Source of the DNA: Gnetum montanum
Lineage: Eukaryota > Streptophyta > Gnetopsida > Gnetales > Gnetaceae
Reading direction: 5' to 3'
NCBI GenBank assembly: GCA_015680685.1
Contig: MNCI01023815.1
Coordinates: forward strand, 141,959-205,958
Length of the DNA: 64,000 bases
The position numbers and the translations under genes are program-made. The notes below the pieces were generated by a model. That model did no database searches and was not told where the DNA came from. It saw only the letters and a list, made by a program, of their open reading frames with translations. This document shows, one piece after another, positions 1-11,479 of the stretch (its first letter is position 1; each line of letters starts with the position of its first letter).

Positions 1-145
1 TTTTCATATTGATTGCTAATGTTTGGTTTTTACTTTTAAGTCACAATGCTGATACTAAGGTATGTTTCTTTTGATATGGCAGGCAATGAAACCACTTCAT
101 CCATCCATCCACCAGTTTCTATGGTTTCCCTCGGCTTGGAAATTA
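1..145 (+). repeat. Detached fragment of gypsy post-pol spacer
   Basis: This stretch matches the untranslated spacer that lies downstream of pol in the other copies, for example around 16855-16930 and 34250-34335. They share the sequence 'ggcaatga...catccatccatcc...ctatggtttcc'. Here it runs straight into gag sequence at about 145, although the spacer normally lies about 8 kb downstream of that part of gag. It is therefore a rearrangement junction or the tail of another copy. It is not a gene; the short open frames on both strands here are chance. Confidence 0.65.
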
Positions 146-744
146 GCAAGAAAGCAACAACCCAAGAGATTACCTTACCCATGAGGTTATTACATGTAGT
201 AGTTCCATCCAACATGGTATTATCCAAGCAGGCACCACATTAACCTCAAGAGCAATTTCAATAATAGCAAAACCCACAGTCATTGGGGATGTCACCATCA
301 TGCCAACAATATCCTTACCAATAGTAAGTTCCTTATGGATATTACATCCAACAAACTATATCCCCTCGTGGCTTTACAAGCCACACTCCTTTCCCTGATC
401 ACTACTACCCTCTAGAATATCATCGAAACCCCACTTTCTAAATTGATTCTCCCTCTGCTTTTCCTTCTCCTATCCATCACCTCACCTTGCACCTTCTAAC
501 ACCACTTCCTTACCACCTACATCACTTATGCAAAGGGAAATTCCATCATAACCATATCAAAAAAATGCCACGAGGTTAATGAACTTATAGCCAAATGATC
601 ATCTAAGTGGCTTTAAGCATAAGCCTTGAAAAAGGACTTTCTTCAAGATAAATAATCCATAGAAACCCTCATAAACATCCATGGCTACTAACCTTGTATC
701 AAATACTTTTAGAAATACCCCTAAGCCTCCTTCAAGCCAAGCAT
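146..744 (+). pseudogene. gag: Element A gag, C-terminal remnant
   Basis: Capsid/nucleocapsid polyprotein of an LTR retrotransposon; only the proline- and tyrosine-rich C-terminal part remains. It aligns by eye with the same part of element B (about 12330-12800) and element D (about 29870-30400). The shared order is a 'caagca-ccta-aggttgccttaccc' block, a Pro/Gln/Tyr-rich stretch around the conserved 'tcattggggatg-caccac' at about 278-300, and a 'tatggatattac' (Tyr-Gly-Tyr-Tyr) block at about 332-345. The capsid domain and zinc knuckle are absent, lost at the junction at about 145. Multiple stops and frameshifts make it non-functional. It reads into protease without an obvious boundary, which would suit a single gag-pol frame in the ancestor. 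Confidence 0.7.
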
Positions 745-3700
745 CCTCTAATGTTTATATCATCATGATGACTCATATGATCACATATTAAATTAAGATA
801 GGCCATCTTCTTAGGGAATGATTTGATCATGAGAGTCACCTAATCTACTTGCAAATTGTAGAAAATAATCCATGCAAGGCTCTACTAGATTCAAGTTTTG
901 GATGAACTTAATTTCTTAGGAGATATATAAGACTTACAACCTACCTCCACTTAAAAAATGCAATGTTAGATTAAAGCTTGCAAATTAGTCCATCACTATT
1001 CCTCTAGGATTGATGGAGGACATTGTGACCACCATATATGGATTATCATACCTAGCTGATTTCCTATTAATTCACATGAATAATTGCAAGGGTAACTCTC
1101 CTATTATCATATAAAGGGCTTGTCTCATTATCATTGATGCCACGATGAGGATCAAATATCTTTCTTAGAAAATCTATAAGGAAAATGAGTTTGCAAAGCT
1201 AGAGAAGAAGCAAGCTTCATACATTACATACCATGATACAAGATGTCATTGCATGAAAAGAATATGGACCATGAAAAACACATCCATCACAACATGTAGT
1301 AAGTATTCCAAAACATCAAATATTCAAAGGTGCCTATGTGTAGTAGCCACAAAATCGAAAGGTACCCAATGACTTACATTAGAAATTTACTTTGAGTTAA
1401 AAATATGCATGGAACTAGTGGAGCTCATCACAAATTCTTACATAGATAACATGGATAGAATGGAGTAGATTCATTTTCAACTCTCTCACAAAACTACAAA
1501 GATGGATTGGAGGAAGTTAGAAATCCCTTATGATATCAAGTAGAAGCCCCTTAAACTTAAGACTCTACTAACACCATTATAATATGTTTTTCTCAATAAT
1601 GATAAGTTGGTAATAATCAATGTCAATCTTTCCCAAGAACTATTAAAAGAATCTACACAAAATAATAAATGAATGGCCAATAGCCTTTGCATTGTCATAT
1701 CATAAGCTAATAGAGATAGATCCATAGATATGCTAGCATTGAATTTATATAGACCCCTCTATTAAGCTAAGGAGGTAGCCACAAAGGAGATTGAATTCAA
1801 AACTTAAGTAGCTTGTTAAGGATGAAGTGGAAAAACTTCTTGAGGATTCATCTATCTTGTAGTAGATAGTGAGTGGATGAGTCCCCTCATGATTGTGCCA
1901 AAGAAAGAAGGAAAATGAAGGGCTTGTATAGACTTCAAGCTATTGAATATGACAACATTTAAAAATCATTTCTCATTTCGATTTGTGGACCAAGTGTTGG
2001 ATACAATTATATGGTATAACTACTATATTTTTCTAGATGGTTATAGTGATTATAACCAAATTCAAATGGCATCAAAAAACTAGGTCATGACAACTTTCAC
2101 AAGTTCCTAGGGAACTTTCACATATAAGAAGATGCCCTTTGGCCTGTGCAATGTCCTTGCAACTTTTCAATGTAGATCAGTGGTCATATGGAAGCCTTCA
2201 TAGATGAATTCTCCACCTATAATAACAACTTTGAACAAGCCTTGGGCCATCTAAAGTAGGTGCTAAAGCATTGTGTAGAGACAAACTGACAGCTTAATTG
2301 GTAGAAAATCCATTTGATGGCTCAAGAGGACATAGTCTTGGGTCATTAAATTTCAAGAAAAGGGATAGAGATGAGCCTAGAAAAAGTATGGGTTATTTAA
2401 GGAATTACCAAATAGCCTTAAACTATAAAAGACGTGAGGTCATTCCTTATACATACTAGTTACTATAAACACTTCATCAAGAATTTCTCCAAAACTACCA
2501 AAATACTGGTGTAGCTTACAAAGAAGAATTAACCTTTCACCTAGACCAGGGAATGTAAACAAGCACTCTAGTAGTTAAAGTAAAAGCTCATAGAAACTCC
2601 CATTCTATATGCTCTAGATTGGTTCAAACTATTCCAACTAATGAAAAATGCATCTAACTATGCATTTGGGGCTTATACAATTGGTTGATCAAAAACATCC
2701 AAACTACATCAATTATATGAGCAAAAGCATTGTGAATGCATAACTAAATTACACCACCATTGAGAAGGATCTCATGGTGGTGGTGTATACCTTGAAAAAA
2801 TTTAGGCACTATGTGCTTGGGTATCAAATTTTTATGCACACTAATCACTATTCCATTTTTTTTCTCATGAACAAGCTAGTGGTTAGTCCCCATATCATAC
2901 AATGACTAGTAATTTTCTAGGAGTTTAGTCTTACCATGGTGGATAGGAAGAGAACTAAGAATGTAGTTGCTAATCACTTGTCTTGGTTACGATAGGATAC
3001 AAGAGAGAAAGAGGAGCCTTTATTTGCTTAGTTTCTAGGTAAACTCCTCTTTACTAAACCCATTGATGTTCAAGAGCCCAAGGGTACCAATTAGTATGAT
3101 GAGTTCCTCTCCTATCTTCTCACACATGAGACCCTAGCTAAATAGGATAATAAGAAGAAGTAATAGTTTCTTTAATAGTTCAAAAACTACATGAAAATTG
3201 AAAGGTAATCTTTACAAGGTTTATGCTAGTGGCCTAGTTTGATGGTATGTACCTAATGATGATCAGTTACACATCCTCTAAGATGCTCATGAAGGTCCTT
3301 GTGAGGGCCATTATGCAGGAAGGAGGATGGCCATGAAGATCCTCCTAGTAGGATACTTTTGGCCAATGATCTTCATGGATGCTCATCATTTCTTCCATTC
3401 ATGCAAGCACTATTGCAGGGATGGAGAAATGACTGTATGAATGGAAGAACCCCAACAAGTAATCCAACCACTAGAGCCTTTCTACCTCTAGGGCATTAAC
3501 TTTATGGGACTCATCACTATCATGTAAAATGGAAAGGCTTATATCATTATTGCTATTGACTACTACATTAAGTAGGTTAAAGCTACAATAGTATTAGACT
3601 ATACATCCATCATTGTAGCTTAATTTATATAACAATAAGTGGTGAGCAAGTTTGGTATTCCTAGAGCACTCAATTCTGACAATGGAACCTACTTTATAGG

Positions 3701-4380
3701 GTCTACATTTTGAAAACTAATGCAACACTTGGGGATGCAACCTAAACTTACAATCGCCTATCACCCTCCAAGTTAATGATCAAGCTAATGTTATCAATAG
3801 GGAGATCACTAGGATATTAGCACAAACAATTAGTAGATGTAGGAAGGACTAGAGTACTAAACTCAACAATGCTCTTTGGGAATATTGTTCAACTTGGAAG
3901 CTTCCTATAGGCTACTCTCCTTATGAGTTACTGTACGGAAAGTTACCAAAACTTCCAATCAAGCTAAATTCCATACACTTACAACCACCTATGAGCTTAA
4001 CCTCAACATTAATCTAGCATAAAATAATGACTAATAACACTTAATGTGCTAAAAGAGAAGTAACAAGTAACCCTGATGAGGAATGAAGCTCACAAGGCAC
4101 ACACCAAACAACATCATGATGCATGGATTAGAATAGTTAAATTCTAACTTGGTGATAACGTTATTTCTTAGAATCCCATGCATGTGCCACAATATACTAA
4201 GTTTCAAATGTTAGGGAAAAGACTTTACATCATACATGCAACTTTTCCTTCTAGAGCCATGATCATCCACCATCCATTGAGCATTCACAAACATTTGTTG
4301 GTTAACATACAACAAGTTAATCCATTCTTGGAAACTAGAGTAACTAACAATACTAATACCTCTATACCAAAATAGGTTTA
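745..4380 (+). pseudogene. pol: Element A pol (protease-RT-RNase H-integrase), decayed
   Basis: Reverse-transcribing polyprotein, domain order PR-RT-RH-IN as in Ty3/gypsy. The protease active-site region reads CKALLDSSF near 870-905, with DSS where functional enzymes have DSG or a similar motif. RT is recognisable at about 1840-2260 (WMSPLMIVPKKEGK, then FGLCN). Its catalytic box reads FIDEF near 2199-2213, so one catalytic Asp has become Glu. RNase H lies at about 2755-3000 (KDLMVVVYTLKKFRHYVLGY). The integrase zinc region is near 3270-3425 (HEGPCEGHYAGRR) and the core at about 3480-3830 with SDNGTYF. A GPY/F-like tail occupies about 4140-4330. Many TAG stops and several frameshifts leave it dead. 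No chromodomain is visible. Confidence 0.82.
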
Positions 4381-4410
4381 ATCCATTTTTTGGATCTCCT
4401 CCTCTCAACA

Positions 4411-4430
4411 TAGTTATGGGGGAGATGGCC
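4411..4430 (+). other. Internal polypurine-tract-like site after pol (A)
   Basis: TTATGGGGGAGATGGCC immediately follows pol. Elements B, D and F have the same motif at the same place. It shares the CAATCATGGGGG core with the true 3' polypurine tract beside the LTR. It could be a second plus-strand priming site; that function is inferred. Confidence 0.5.
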
Positions 4431-5840
4431 ATCCAAATTAACACCTTAATGAGGCAAACCTATTTTTCACCTTTTTTTTGCACTATTCTTTATATGTTTT
4501 TTATTTTCTTGAATATTTTATTGATTATTTTATATATTTTTTATTTTCTTTTAACTTTTAATTAATTTCATCTAGTTTTATAGGAAATATTTAATTTTGT
4601 TATTTCTATTGCAAATCTAGAAAGTTATTTAAAGAAAGCTATCCTATTATGATTAATTAACGAAATAACTAATTTTGTCTTTGGATTATGTTCTCTACTA
4701 AGAAACTATTAATTTTCTGGTGGTATCAAGTAGTGAGTTCATGATATCCACCCATTCCATATGTTCCATGAGAAGTCAATATCTTGAAAGCATGAAGGTT
4801 ATTTCACATTAAAACTTAAAATTAATCAATGATCTTGATATCCAAAGAATTAGGAAAGAACCAAGTAGTAATGGATAGGGATGTGACCTTAAGGGAATTT
4901 GTTGTGGTTTCTCTTAATACCATTCTCAAGTTCTATGAAGCTCCAATGATATGTTATTACTCTTACTATCAACCATCAAAGAAAGTATGTCTTTGCATGA
5001 TGTGGTTCCTGTAAAAGAAAAATGTACACAAGAATTTAAAGCACTCCTTAGACTTAATAATGGGCTACAAGCACTAGTTATGAGGCTAGAAAGACATTTT
5101 ACCCATACCTTAAGGCACTCCTCTAACTAAGGTCCTTTCTACTTCATTCTACTCTTGGAGTGATGGTTGTCTTGTGAGGTTTTCATAAACTTTTGATTGA
5201 TGCAAAGTGGACATATCTTAATGTGAGGTCATTGAAAGAGGAATGGCCTTGGTCTTAACTTGGAATTGACTATTATCATATCATCTTAATCAAAATTTCC
5301 ACCAAGAATCTCATGTGATTAGGATGCCAATTATCTCTTGCACATCTTCTCTCTACCATTCATTCATCTCATGTTTCACCATCTCACTACCTCATATCCT
5401 AGTAAATTGTTATGTTGTTTCTAGATAGCATAATCCTAGAATAATTTCATTCATGGGTATGAAATTTAACTTAACCCAACCATTCATCATCCTTGGGGCC
5501 CATGGATTCTTTGCGATGAAGATATGAAAGGGCATGAGAGGCCTATGATTGATTTGGAAAGAACCCACTTGCATTTCTTTGGTCTAACTTTAGTTAAATT
5601 CCCTACCAAGGATCACTTCCTTGATCAATCATTATGATATCATTAAAACATCTAGTTTTTCTTATTTGGCATCATGAATTCATCCAAATCTAATTAATTT
5701 GCTTATCCTAAGCTGAACCTATCCTCTTTCATGTTGTTGACATCATTCTCCATGTTTTTGGCTTCCATCCAACTCTTATTTCATCCCTAAACTTATTTAA
5801 AATTCTTCCATTTCTCCATGTGAGAAACTACTAAGAGTAG
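4431..5840 (+). repeat. Post-pol untranslated spacer of element A
   Basis: This AT-rich spacer lies between pol and ORF3 and has no convincing reading frame. The block at about 5035-5140 is strikingly conserved in B, D and F and contains 'ctagaaagacatgttacccatgcc' and 'cctctaactaaggtcc'-like runs. The order of conserved blocks is the same in every copy, so this is part of the element and not inserted DNA. Confidence 0.6.
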
Positions 5841-5907
5841 CCACGATGATGCATCCCCATTGATGTAATGGGATGAGTTGATGCTATATAAAAATTCTAT
5901 ATATATG
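5841..5907 (+). promoter_or_regulatory. Putative internal U3-like promoter of ORF3 (A)
   Basis: CGATGATGCATCC and CATTGATG motifs resemble the repeated CATCGATG motifs of the LTR U3. They are followed by a TATATATATG box at about 5897-5906. B, D and E have the same arrangement ahead of ORF3. Promoter activity is inferred. Confidence 0.45.
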
Positions 5908-6051
5908 TCTAACGTTAGCTTATTTTTCATCATGTTTCAAAAGTGTTAGAGGTGTTTTTGCAATTTTTAGAGCCTAAGAATCTTCTAAGCCTTCTAACTC
6001 ACAAACTGCTAACCTGTTTTCACCTATTCTTTGACCATTGAGATACAGAAG

Positions 6052-6335
6052 GTATGCTTTACGTTATGGGGGACACAAACTATTGGCTTTTCTCAGAAAT
6101 TTTTTTAAAAATTTTTCTTTCCAATGGTTAACCCATTAAAATAATCCCCATGAAGGATTAAGACCAATAAATAAACCTTGATTACTAGAAATAAAATAAT
6201 ACACTTAGCCCAATCATAAATAAGCACTTAAATGATCAACCCTTAACACCCAATAAATTAACATAACCTAATCTAGCAAAGAAAGGTATTCAAATAACCA
6301 AAAATTATGAACTAAAAATCTAGTCATGGGTACAA
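6052..6335 (+). other. Putative intron upstream of ORF3 (A)
   Basis: The donor-like CAGAAG|GTATGC and the degenerate acceptor next to the ORF3 start correspond to better-preserved sites in B, D and E. The length of about 284 bp agrees with the 267-308 bp of the others. The acceptor has decayed here. Confidence 0.35.
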
Positions 6336-9190
6336 ATAGCACCAAAATGAGGACTATAAGCAATAGGGCATCGCAACCTAGGGAAACGTAACCCCAAGGA
6401 TGAAGGGGCCAACAATAATAGCATCCACAACCCAAAAAATAAGTAGTTGAGCTCACACATGCTACTAAACCTCTTTGGAAGGAACATAAGGTGGACTTTA
6501 TCATGTAGATTTTCACTATGAAAACTAGCTAATTCAAGTAGGATGAAGCTCCTAGGCTAAGGCCTAACCTAGAGGTCATCCTCAAGGAGGCTTTCTTAGA
6601 ATGAATCAGGACCAAAGAGGTTCAAAGTTCCATTTTTTAGGTGCTAAAGTTTGGATCCTTCTTGGAACTAACATCGAAGGAGGTCAAAACATTACTATAG
6701 GGGTCTCCATTATGACCCATTTTCTCTAGTAGCAGAGAGTAGTATATGAGGGAGACTTATTCTAGAATAATTAATAAGGATATGCCTTGATGAAAATCAA
6801 GGATATCACTATCTATTACTTGGTTGAGGTCATAGCAAAAGCCCTCAATTTTCCCAACATTGGGACAAAACTTGTTGAAATATTAACACAAGTAGACCTA
6901 GAGGCAAAGAAAGAATGGGCCCAACGATGTTTTGGGATGGTTTGTAAGGAGTATAGTGCTCTTACAATGGTAGAGAGCTTATTTCAAGATCACAAACTAT
7001 TACCTAAATCCAATGATGACACCCAATAAGGTAATAGCCTTCTTTACCTAGACATGCACTACTCTAAGTGGGAAACTCTTGGTCAACCAACCTCAACTCA
7101 TTTTTCTAAAAATTGAGAAATGATTCAAGGAAAATAAGAAGGGTAGGAAGACACTCCCTTTCCCCTATTTGATCTACAATCTATGCAAAATAAAAGGGAT
7201 AGCTCACTACATAAATGATGTGATTCATCACACTTTTTCTGCATCTTAGTAGGAGATTATGAAAGATAAGACAACAACTAAGCTACAAGAAGAGGAGTAG
7301 CTACCACCACCGCCACTTGTAGCCCTAGAAACTATACTATAGATGCCTGTAGCTACTGAATGACTTTGAAAACTTTAGAAGTAGTTGTTATAGCAATAAC
7401 AAGGATCTGCAAGTGGTTGAAAGTCATCCATTTACTATCTAGCTATGAGCCATTTGAATGAGTTCATAAGGATCATCAATTGACTAAATAGTGAAACAAT
7501 CCTACTATTCTCCCTGTAGAGAAACTATGCACCACAAGGTCCAATCTAACTGCCAAGGACATCATAGTGTCGATTCCTAGACAAAAATTTCCTAAGATTT
7601 CAAAAAATGCTATGTTCTTCTCAATCATGTTCGATGAAGGTGAGGGTGCAATAGTCTTGTTGATGCAAGGGCCAAGAGATAGTGGTAAAGGTAGTGGTTG
7701 CTAAACTAGTGAATGTCATTAATGCTCCTACAGCATCTATACCAAACATCACTATCATGGTAGACATCCATGCATCTACAAGAGCAAGAAGTGGATGAGA
7801 ACTATCCAACATGAGAAGGTGTTGGAAAGACTAATGGAGATTGAGCAACTACTTCTAGAGATCTTTGATCTCCTAAATGAAATCACAAAAAACTAGTTGT
7901 AGCTGCTCAAGACAAGGGACAAACTATTGATTTCCAATGCACAACTTGAGAAGGCTATGATGACTAATCAACGATTTTTCACTAAATTTGCTGAGTTGAA
8001 AGCTTGTCTCTCTGACCTTTCCATTCTCATGCTAGAGCTTACATGAGATGAAGCTTTCCAATAGCTTCAATAGAAATATCAAGAGGCCAAGAATGCGAAA
8101 GAAATGGTGATATTTAATGCATCCTTGTTAAAGGCTATCTTCAACAACACTGATAAGTACATATCATAAGTTCATAAGGAAAACTTAGTCCTCACCAAAG
8201 ATAATCACCACTTGAAAAATTTTGAGCAACAAAAGAACCAATTGGTTGAGTATATTCACCAACAATAATAGCATCTTGCTAAGGTGAACTTGGATTTAAA
8301 AATGTTATTAGTAGATAACAAGAATCTCTTAATGGAGGAGGTTCGTACTCTTTACTAGAAGACTGCAATTGAGGTAGCCACTTGAAAGAATGATACCCTA
8401 AAATTTGAAAGAGTGAAGAATCATTACAGGAACCAAGTTGGGCTACTCAAGGAATTCAATAAAACAAAGATAAAACTGACAAACGCAAAGATGAACAAGG
8501 TCCTCCAGCAACTTCAACAAAGAGGTGATGTATGGTAGCCCATATTTAATGGACTAAATACATATAACAATGTGAAAATCTACCTAAAGGAGTTGCTGAT
8601 CAAGGATATGATAGAATATATGGAGGTTGCCAACCTCTAATATGCAAACTTAGCAATGCTAATAATGGGGAGGCCAAGGTTAGAATTGGAGAAGCAAGTT
8701 GTCAACTCCTACCTTCTCTATGAGATGAAGTTCAAGCTCCATAAAAGGACAAAACAAAGTTAAAGATAGCCAACGTGGAGCTTAAAGTTCTCAAGAGTAG
8801 ATTCATTAAATAATGATTTATTACTGAGTACTTGACAAGAAGGATGAATAACTATCATGAGTTGTAGAATGTTGTAAAGACATTCAACATTGAAAGTAAG
8901 ACATTTGTAGCCTAGTTTATCAATATGTAAATGTCATGACTATGGGATATTCCTACACCAAACCATATAGGTGAAGTATCCTAGACCATGTATGATCCAC
9001 GAAGCAAAGAGGAGAAGATAAAAGCACTTTTGAATGCTTTCAAACTTCTACCATAAGCACTAGTAGTAGCATGGTAGCCTCAGCCACCAGTAGCACCAGG
9101 ATAAGATGAAGGACTGCTCAAACCACAAGAGCCTTTACCTCAAGGCATAGTCTAAGAATTCATCATGCCTCCATCCATTCAATAGGCACC
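6336..9190 (+). pseudogene. Element A ORF3: domain plus coiled-coil protein, decayed
   Basis: Third ORF of the element, between the post-pol spacer and the 3' LTR, in sense orientation. The start codon has decayed to ATA at 6336, in a context that matches ATGGCACC in B and D. The N-terminal third contains a segment resembling the 'putative plant transposon protein' domain (open at 6787-7029, then LPFPYLIYNL near 7155-7190). A short proline-rich linker follows near 7300, then long heptad-rich coiled-coil sequence at about 7830-8900, then the conserved C-terminal block (SWDIP...MYDPRSKEEK) near 8940-9030. No signal peptide or transmembrane segment is seen, so an env role is not supported. Many TAG stops leave it dead. 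The domain assignment rests on remembered family motifs only. Confidence 0.65.
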
Positions 9191-9376
9191 TCCTAAAATT
9201 CTATCTATGTTCAATTTTGTTCTAAAAGAGCAATCATTTTTGTAAATTTGTATAATCTACCAATTAAAGTTAGTTAGAGCCATTTAGTCTATTTATCTAT
9301 CAATAAATTTCATACTTCCCCAAATTTTATAAGAAACTTGATCCTAATTTTGTTCACTCTAAGATGCGTTTTTAGT

Positions 9377-9390
9377 TAGTTGTGGGGGTA
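9377..9390 (+). other. 3' polypurine tract of element A
   Basis: TTGTGGGGGTA lies directly against the TAATGAA start of the 3' LTR. It corresponds to CATGGGGGTA in element B. Confidence 0.6.
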
Positions 9391-10275
9391 TAATGAACCA
9401 TCAATAATATAGGTTGCATTAGCACATTCCCTTCAATGTAGCCTCATTGACATATTCCCATCAACGCATGTTAGGATGCATTGATGCAAGTATCTTAACA
9501 CTAACCTAGTCATTACTTGTATAAATGTACATATCCCTCACATTTATGGCATCTTTTGGTCATTGCCTTAGATAAATTCTTGAAGTATTTTTTCTCAAGA
9601 GTTAAAATATTTTTCCTTTGAGCACCTATAGTATGGACTGAAGAGATTGTATGGCATTTTATTCAAGTGCATATGTACCTGGACACATTTGCATGGATGT
9701 TAATAAAATTGAGATTTTCTCTATCCATTGCAATACTTTGACTAGTTTAATTTTATTTTTTAGAAATTTAATTTTCTATTCTTAATTAATTAATATAATC
9801 ATTCTTAAATAATGTAAGTATGAAAATTTTGAACATAAATTATTAATGCTTGGTAATCCTAGTAGTGGATACTTGGTATGCTCAATAGTATATACTTGGT
9901 AACCCAACAATCTTACTATAATTTCAAGATGTGTATGGCAAATGGGAATAGATACTCCATATTAGGATAGTTAGATAATGAACTAGCTAATTAATTAATT
10001 AATTAAATTATCAAATCTTCATTCATTTAATTAGTTAGTGAATAGGATAAAATTAATTAAAAATATAAAAATAAATATCTTATGCCTTGACCACATGTAA
10101 CCATACACAAAGATAAACACAAGTGTGGATTGGGAAGATAATAACTTACAACTATACAATTCACAATTTAGGAATATCAACCACTTAGGCAAATAAGTCT
10201 ATGAAATTTGACTTCATCATGTATGAATGCTTGTGCTTCATATGGCTGGGCATAGGAACTACCCATTGCTCATCA
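9391..10275 (+). repeat. 3' LTR of element A (885 bp)
   Basis: It starts TAATGAACC (from TGATGAG) and ends TTGCTCATCA. It has CATTGATGCA-type motifs in U3, a TATAAATG box at 9519-9526, the conserved 'tattcaagtgcat...gtacctggacac' block, and an AATAAA polyadenylation-type signal at 9702-9707. The end region 'ggctgggcatagg-actacc' is shared with L2, L7 and others. It matches the other seven LTRs along its length. Confidence 0.9.
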
Positions 10276-11479
10276 ACCATCATTTAGATAGACAATAAGG
10301 TGCTTGTTTCTCAAGTGTACGATTTTGGTGCAGCCACTAGAAAAATGTTACTATTTTACTTATTCATTGATGCTCTTAGGATCCTACCTTAGCAAGATGA
10401 TGATGATGATGATAAGTTTTATATCATATTCTATATGTAAGAGCCCTAACCTAGCCTAAGATAAAGATGCAATTTTATGGATTATGCTAAGTGATAAATT
10501 TTTTGTAGATGTAACTAAATACATTCACTTTCACTTCTAATTTCACTTCAACTATGATGCTAACTACCTATGAGAATAAGAAGAATAACATTTACTCAAC
10601 CTAGAGGATGATCATTTATAGTGTTTTTGGGATAATAACAACAAACTTGATAGCAACCCAATCAACAAAGGAAGTATGAGATCAATTATAAAGGTATACT
10701 TAAGAACCAAAAAATTTTAAAAGTATAGTATTGACAAGATTTTGATAAATTGAAAATTCAAAGAGGAAAGAATATTGAGGACTTTTTTGTATGCAAGTAC
10801 ATACATGTACTAACAATAGAGTAATCTTATGGTAGGACACTATTGTATAGTAGGTCATATCTACCTTACTATGTAGGTAGAGGCTATACTATGAGCCCCA
10901 AGTCTTCTTGATTTTTTAAAAAATACAATTTGGGACTTAAATCTCAAATCTAAATAATTCCTTTAAGTTTACTAATAAAAATGGTAAGTATCCAAGTTAA
11001 ATGTGTTTCTTTATAAAATATAAAATTAATGAGTAATTGAAGTAGTTCTCATTATATATCATCTAATTAATAGTTTACCTTTTGAACTGTATTTAGAATT
11101 TAGTTAGTCCTTATATGGTATAAATATGAAAATACATATAGAAAATGAAAAGAAAATAAAAAGAAGTCAAAATTAAAGAAAGAAAGAAAGAAAGAAAATT
11201 GATTGTATTCATTAAGAGATGGCTATATTATCATGCAATAATATATTGATTCTTTGAATGTTTTTGGCCTTGTATACATTGTAGATCTAATTAATTATTT
11301 CTACATGAAGTCATATTAATTCATTATTATTTAATATGGTATGTGTCAATTGAGGCGTCTATTAGTATATAGTGTTTCATAAGCCCTAATTAAAACTTCT
11401 ATAAAAAATACTAACCAAAAGCTTATATGGTATGGATAACCCTAATTTAGATAGCTAAACTATTGTATTATTGTACTAA
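10276..11479 (+). other. Unassigned AT-rich stretch between elements A and B
   Basis: No homology to the gypsy leader or to N-terminal gag could be seen, and no primer site follows the LTR at 10275. It contains a short (GAT)n run near 10397-10413 and a (GAAA)n microsatellite at 11175-11198. A weak reading frame around 10690-10870 could not be assigned to any family. I see no gene here. Confidence 0.6.
11175..11198 (+). repeat. (GAAA)n microsatellite
   Basis: About six uninterrupted GAAA units within AT-rich sequence. Confidence 0.9.

Larger units (their letters stand above)
146..10275 (+). mobile_element. Element A: 5'-truncated Ty3/gypsy (OTA type) retrotransposon
   Basis: In order it holds the C-terminal gag, protease, RT, RNase H, integrase, post-pol spacer, ORF3, polypurine tract and 3' LTR. 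The 5' LTR, primer site and most of gag are missing because of the junction at about 145. It is the most decayed copy in the window: no open frame exceeds about 80 codons, and both stops and frameshifts are frequent. No target duplication can be checked without the 5' end. Confidence 0.88.

Noticed and set aside
10690-10870. Reading frame with a weak gag-like look (KFKEERILRTFL...).
   Set aside because: No capsid signature and not collinear with any neighbouring element part.
10276-11479. Possibility that the LTR at 9391-10275 is also the 5' LTR of element B, because the distance to the gag capsid domain (about 1.2 kb) equals that in D.
   Set aside because: No primer site follows 10275, and nothing between 10276 and 11470 resembles the family's leader or N-terminal gag. 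The equal spacing is probably coincidence.
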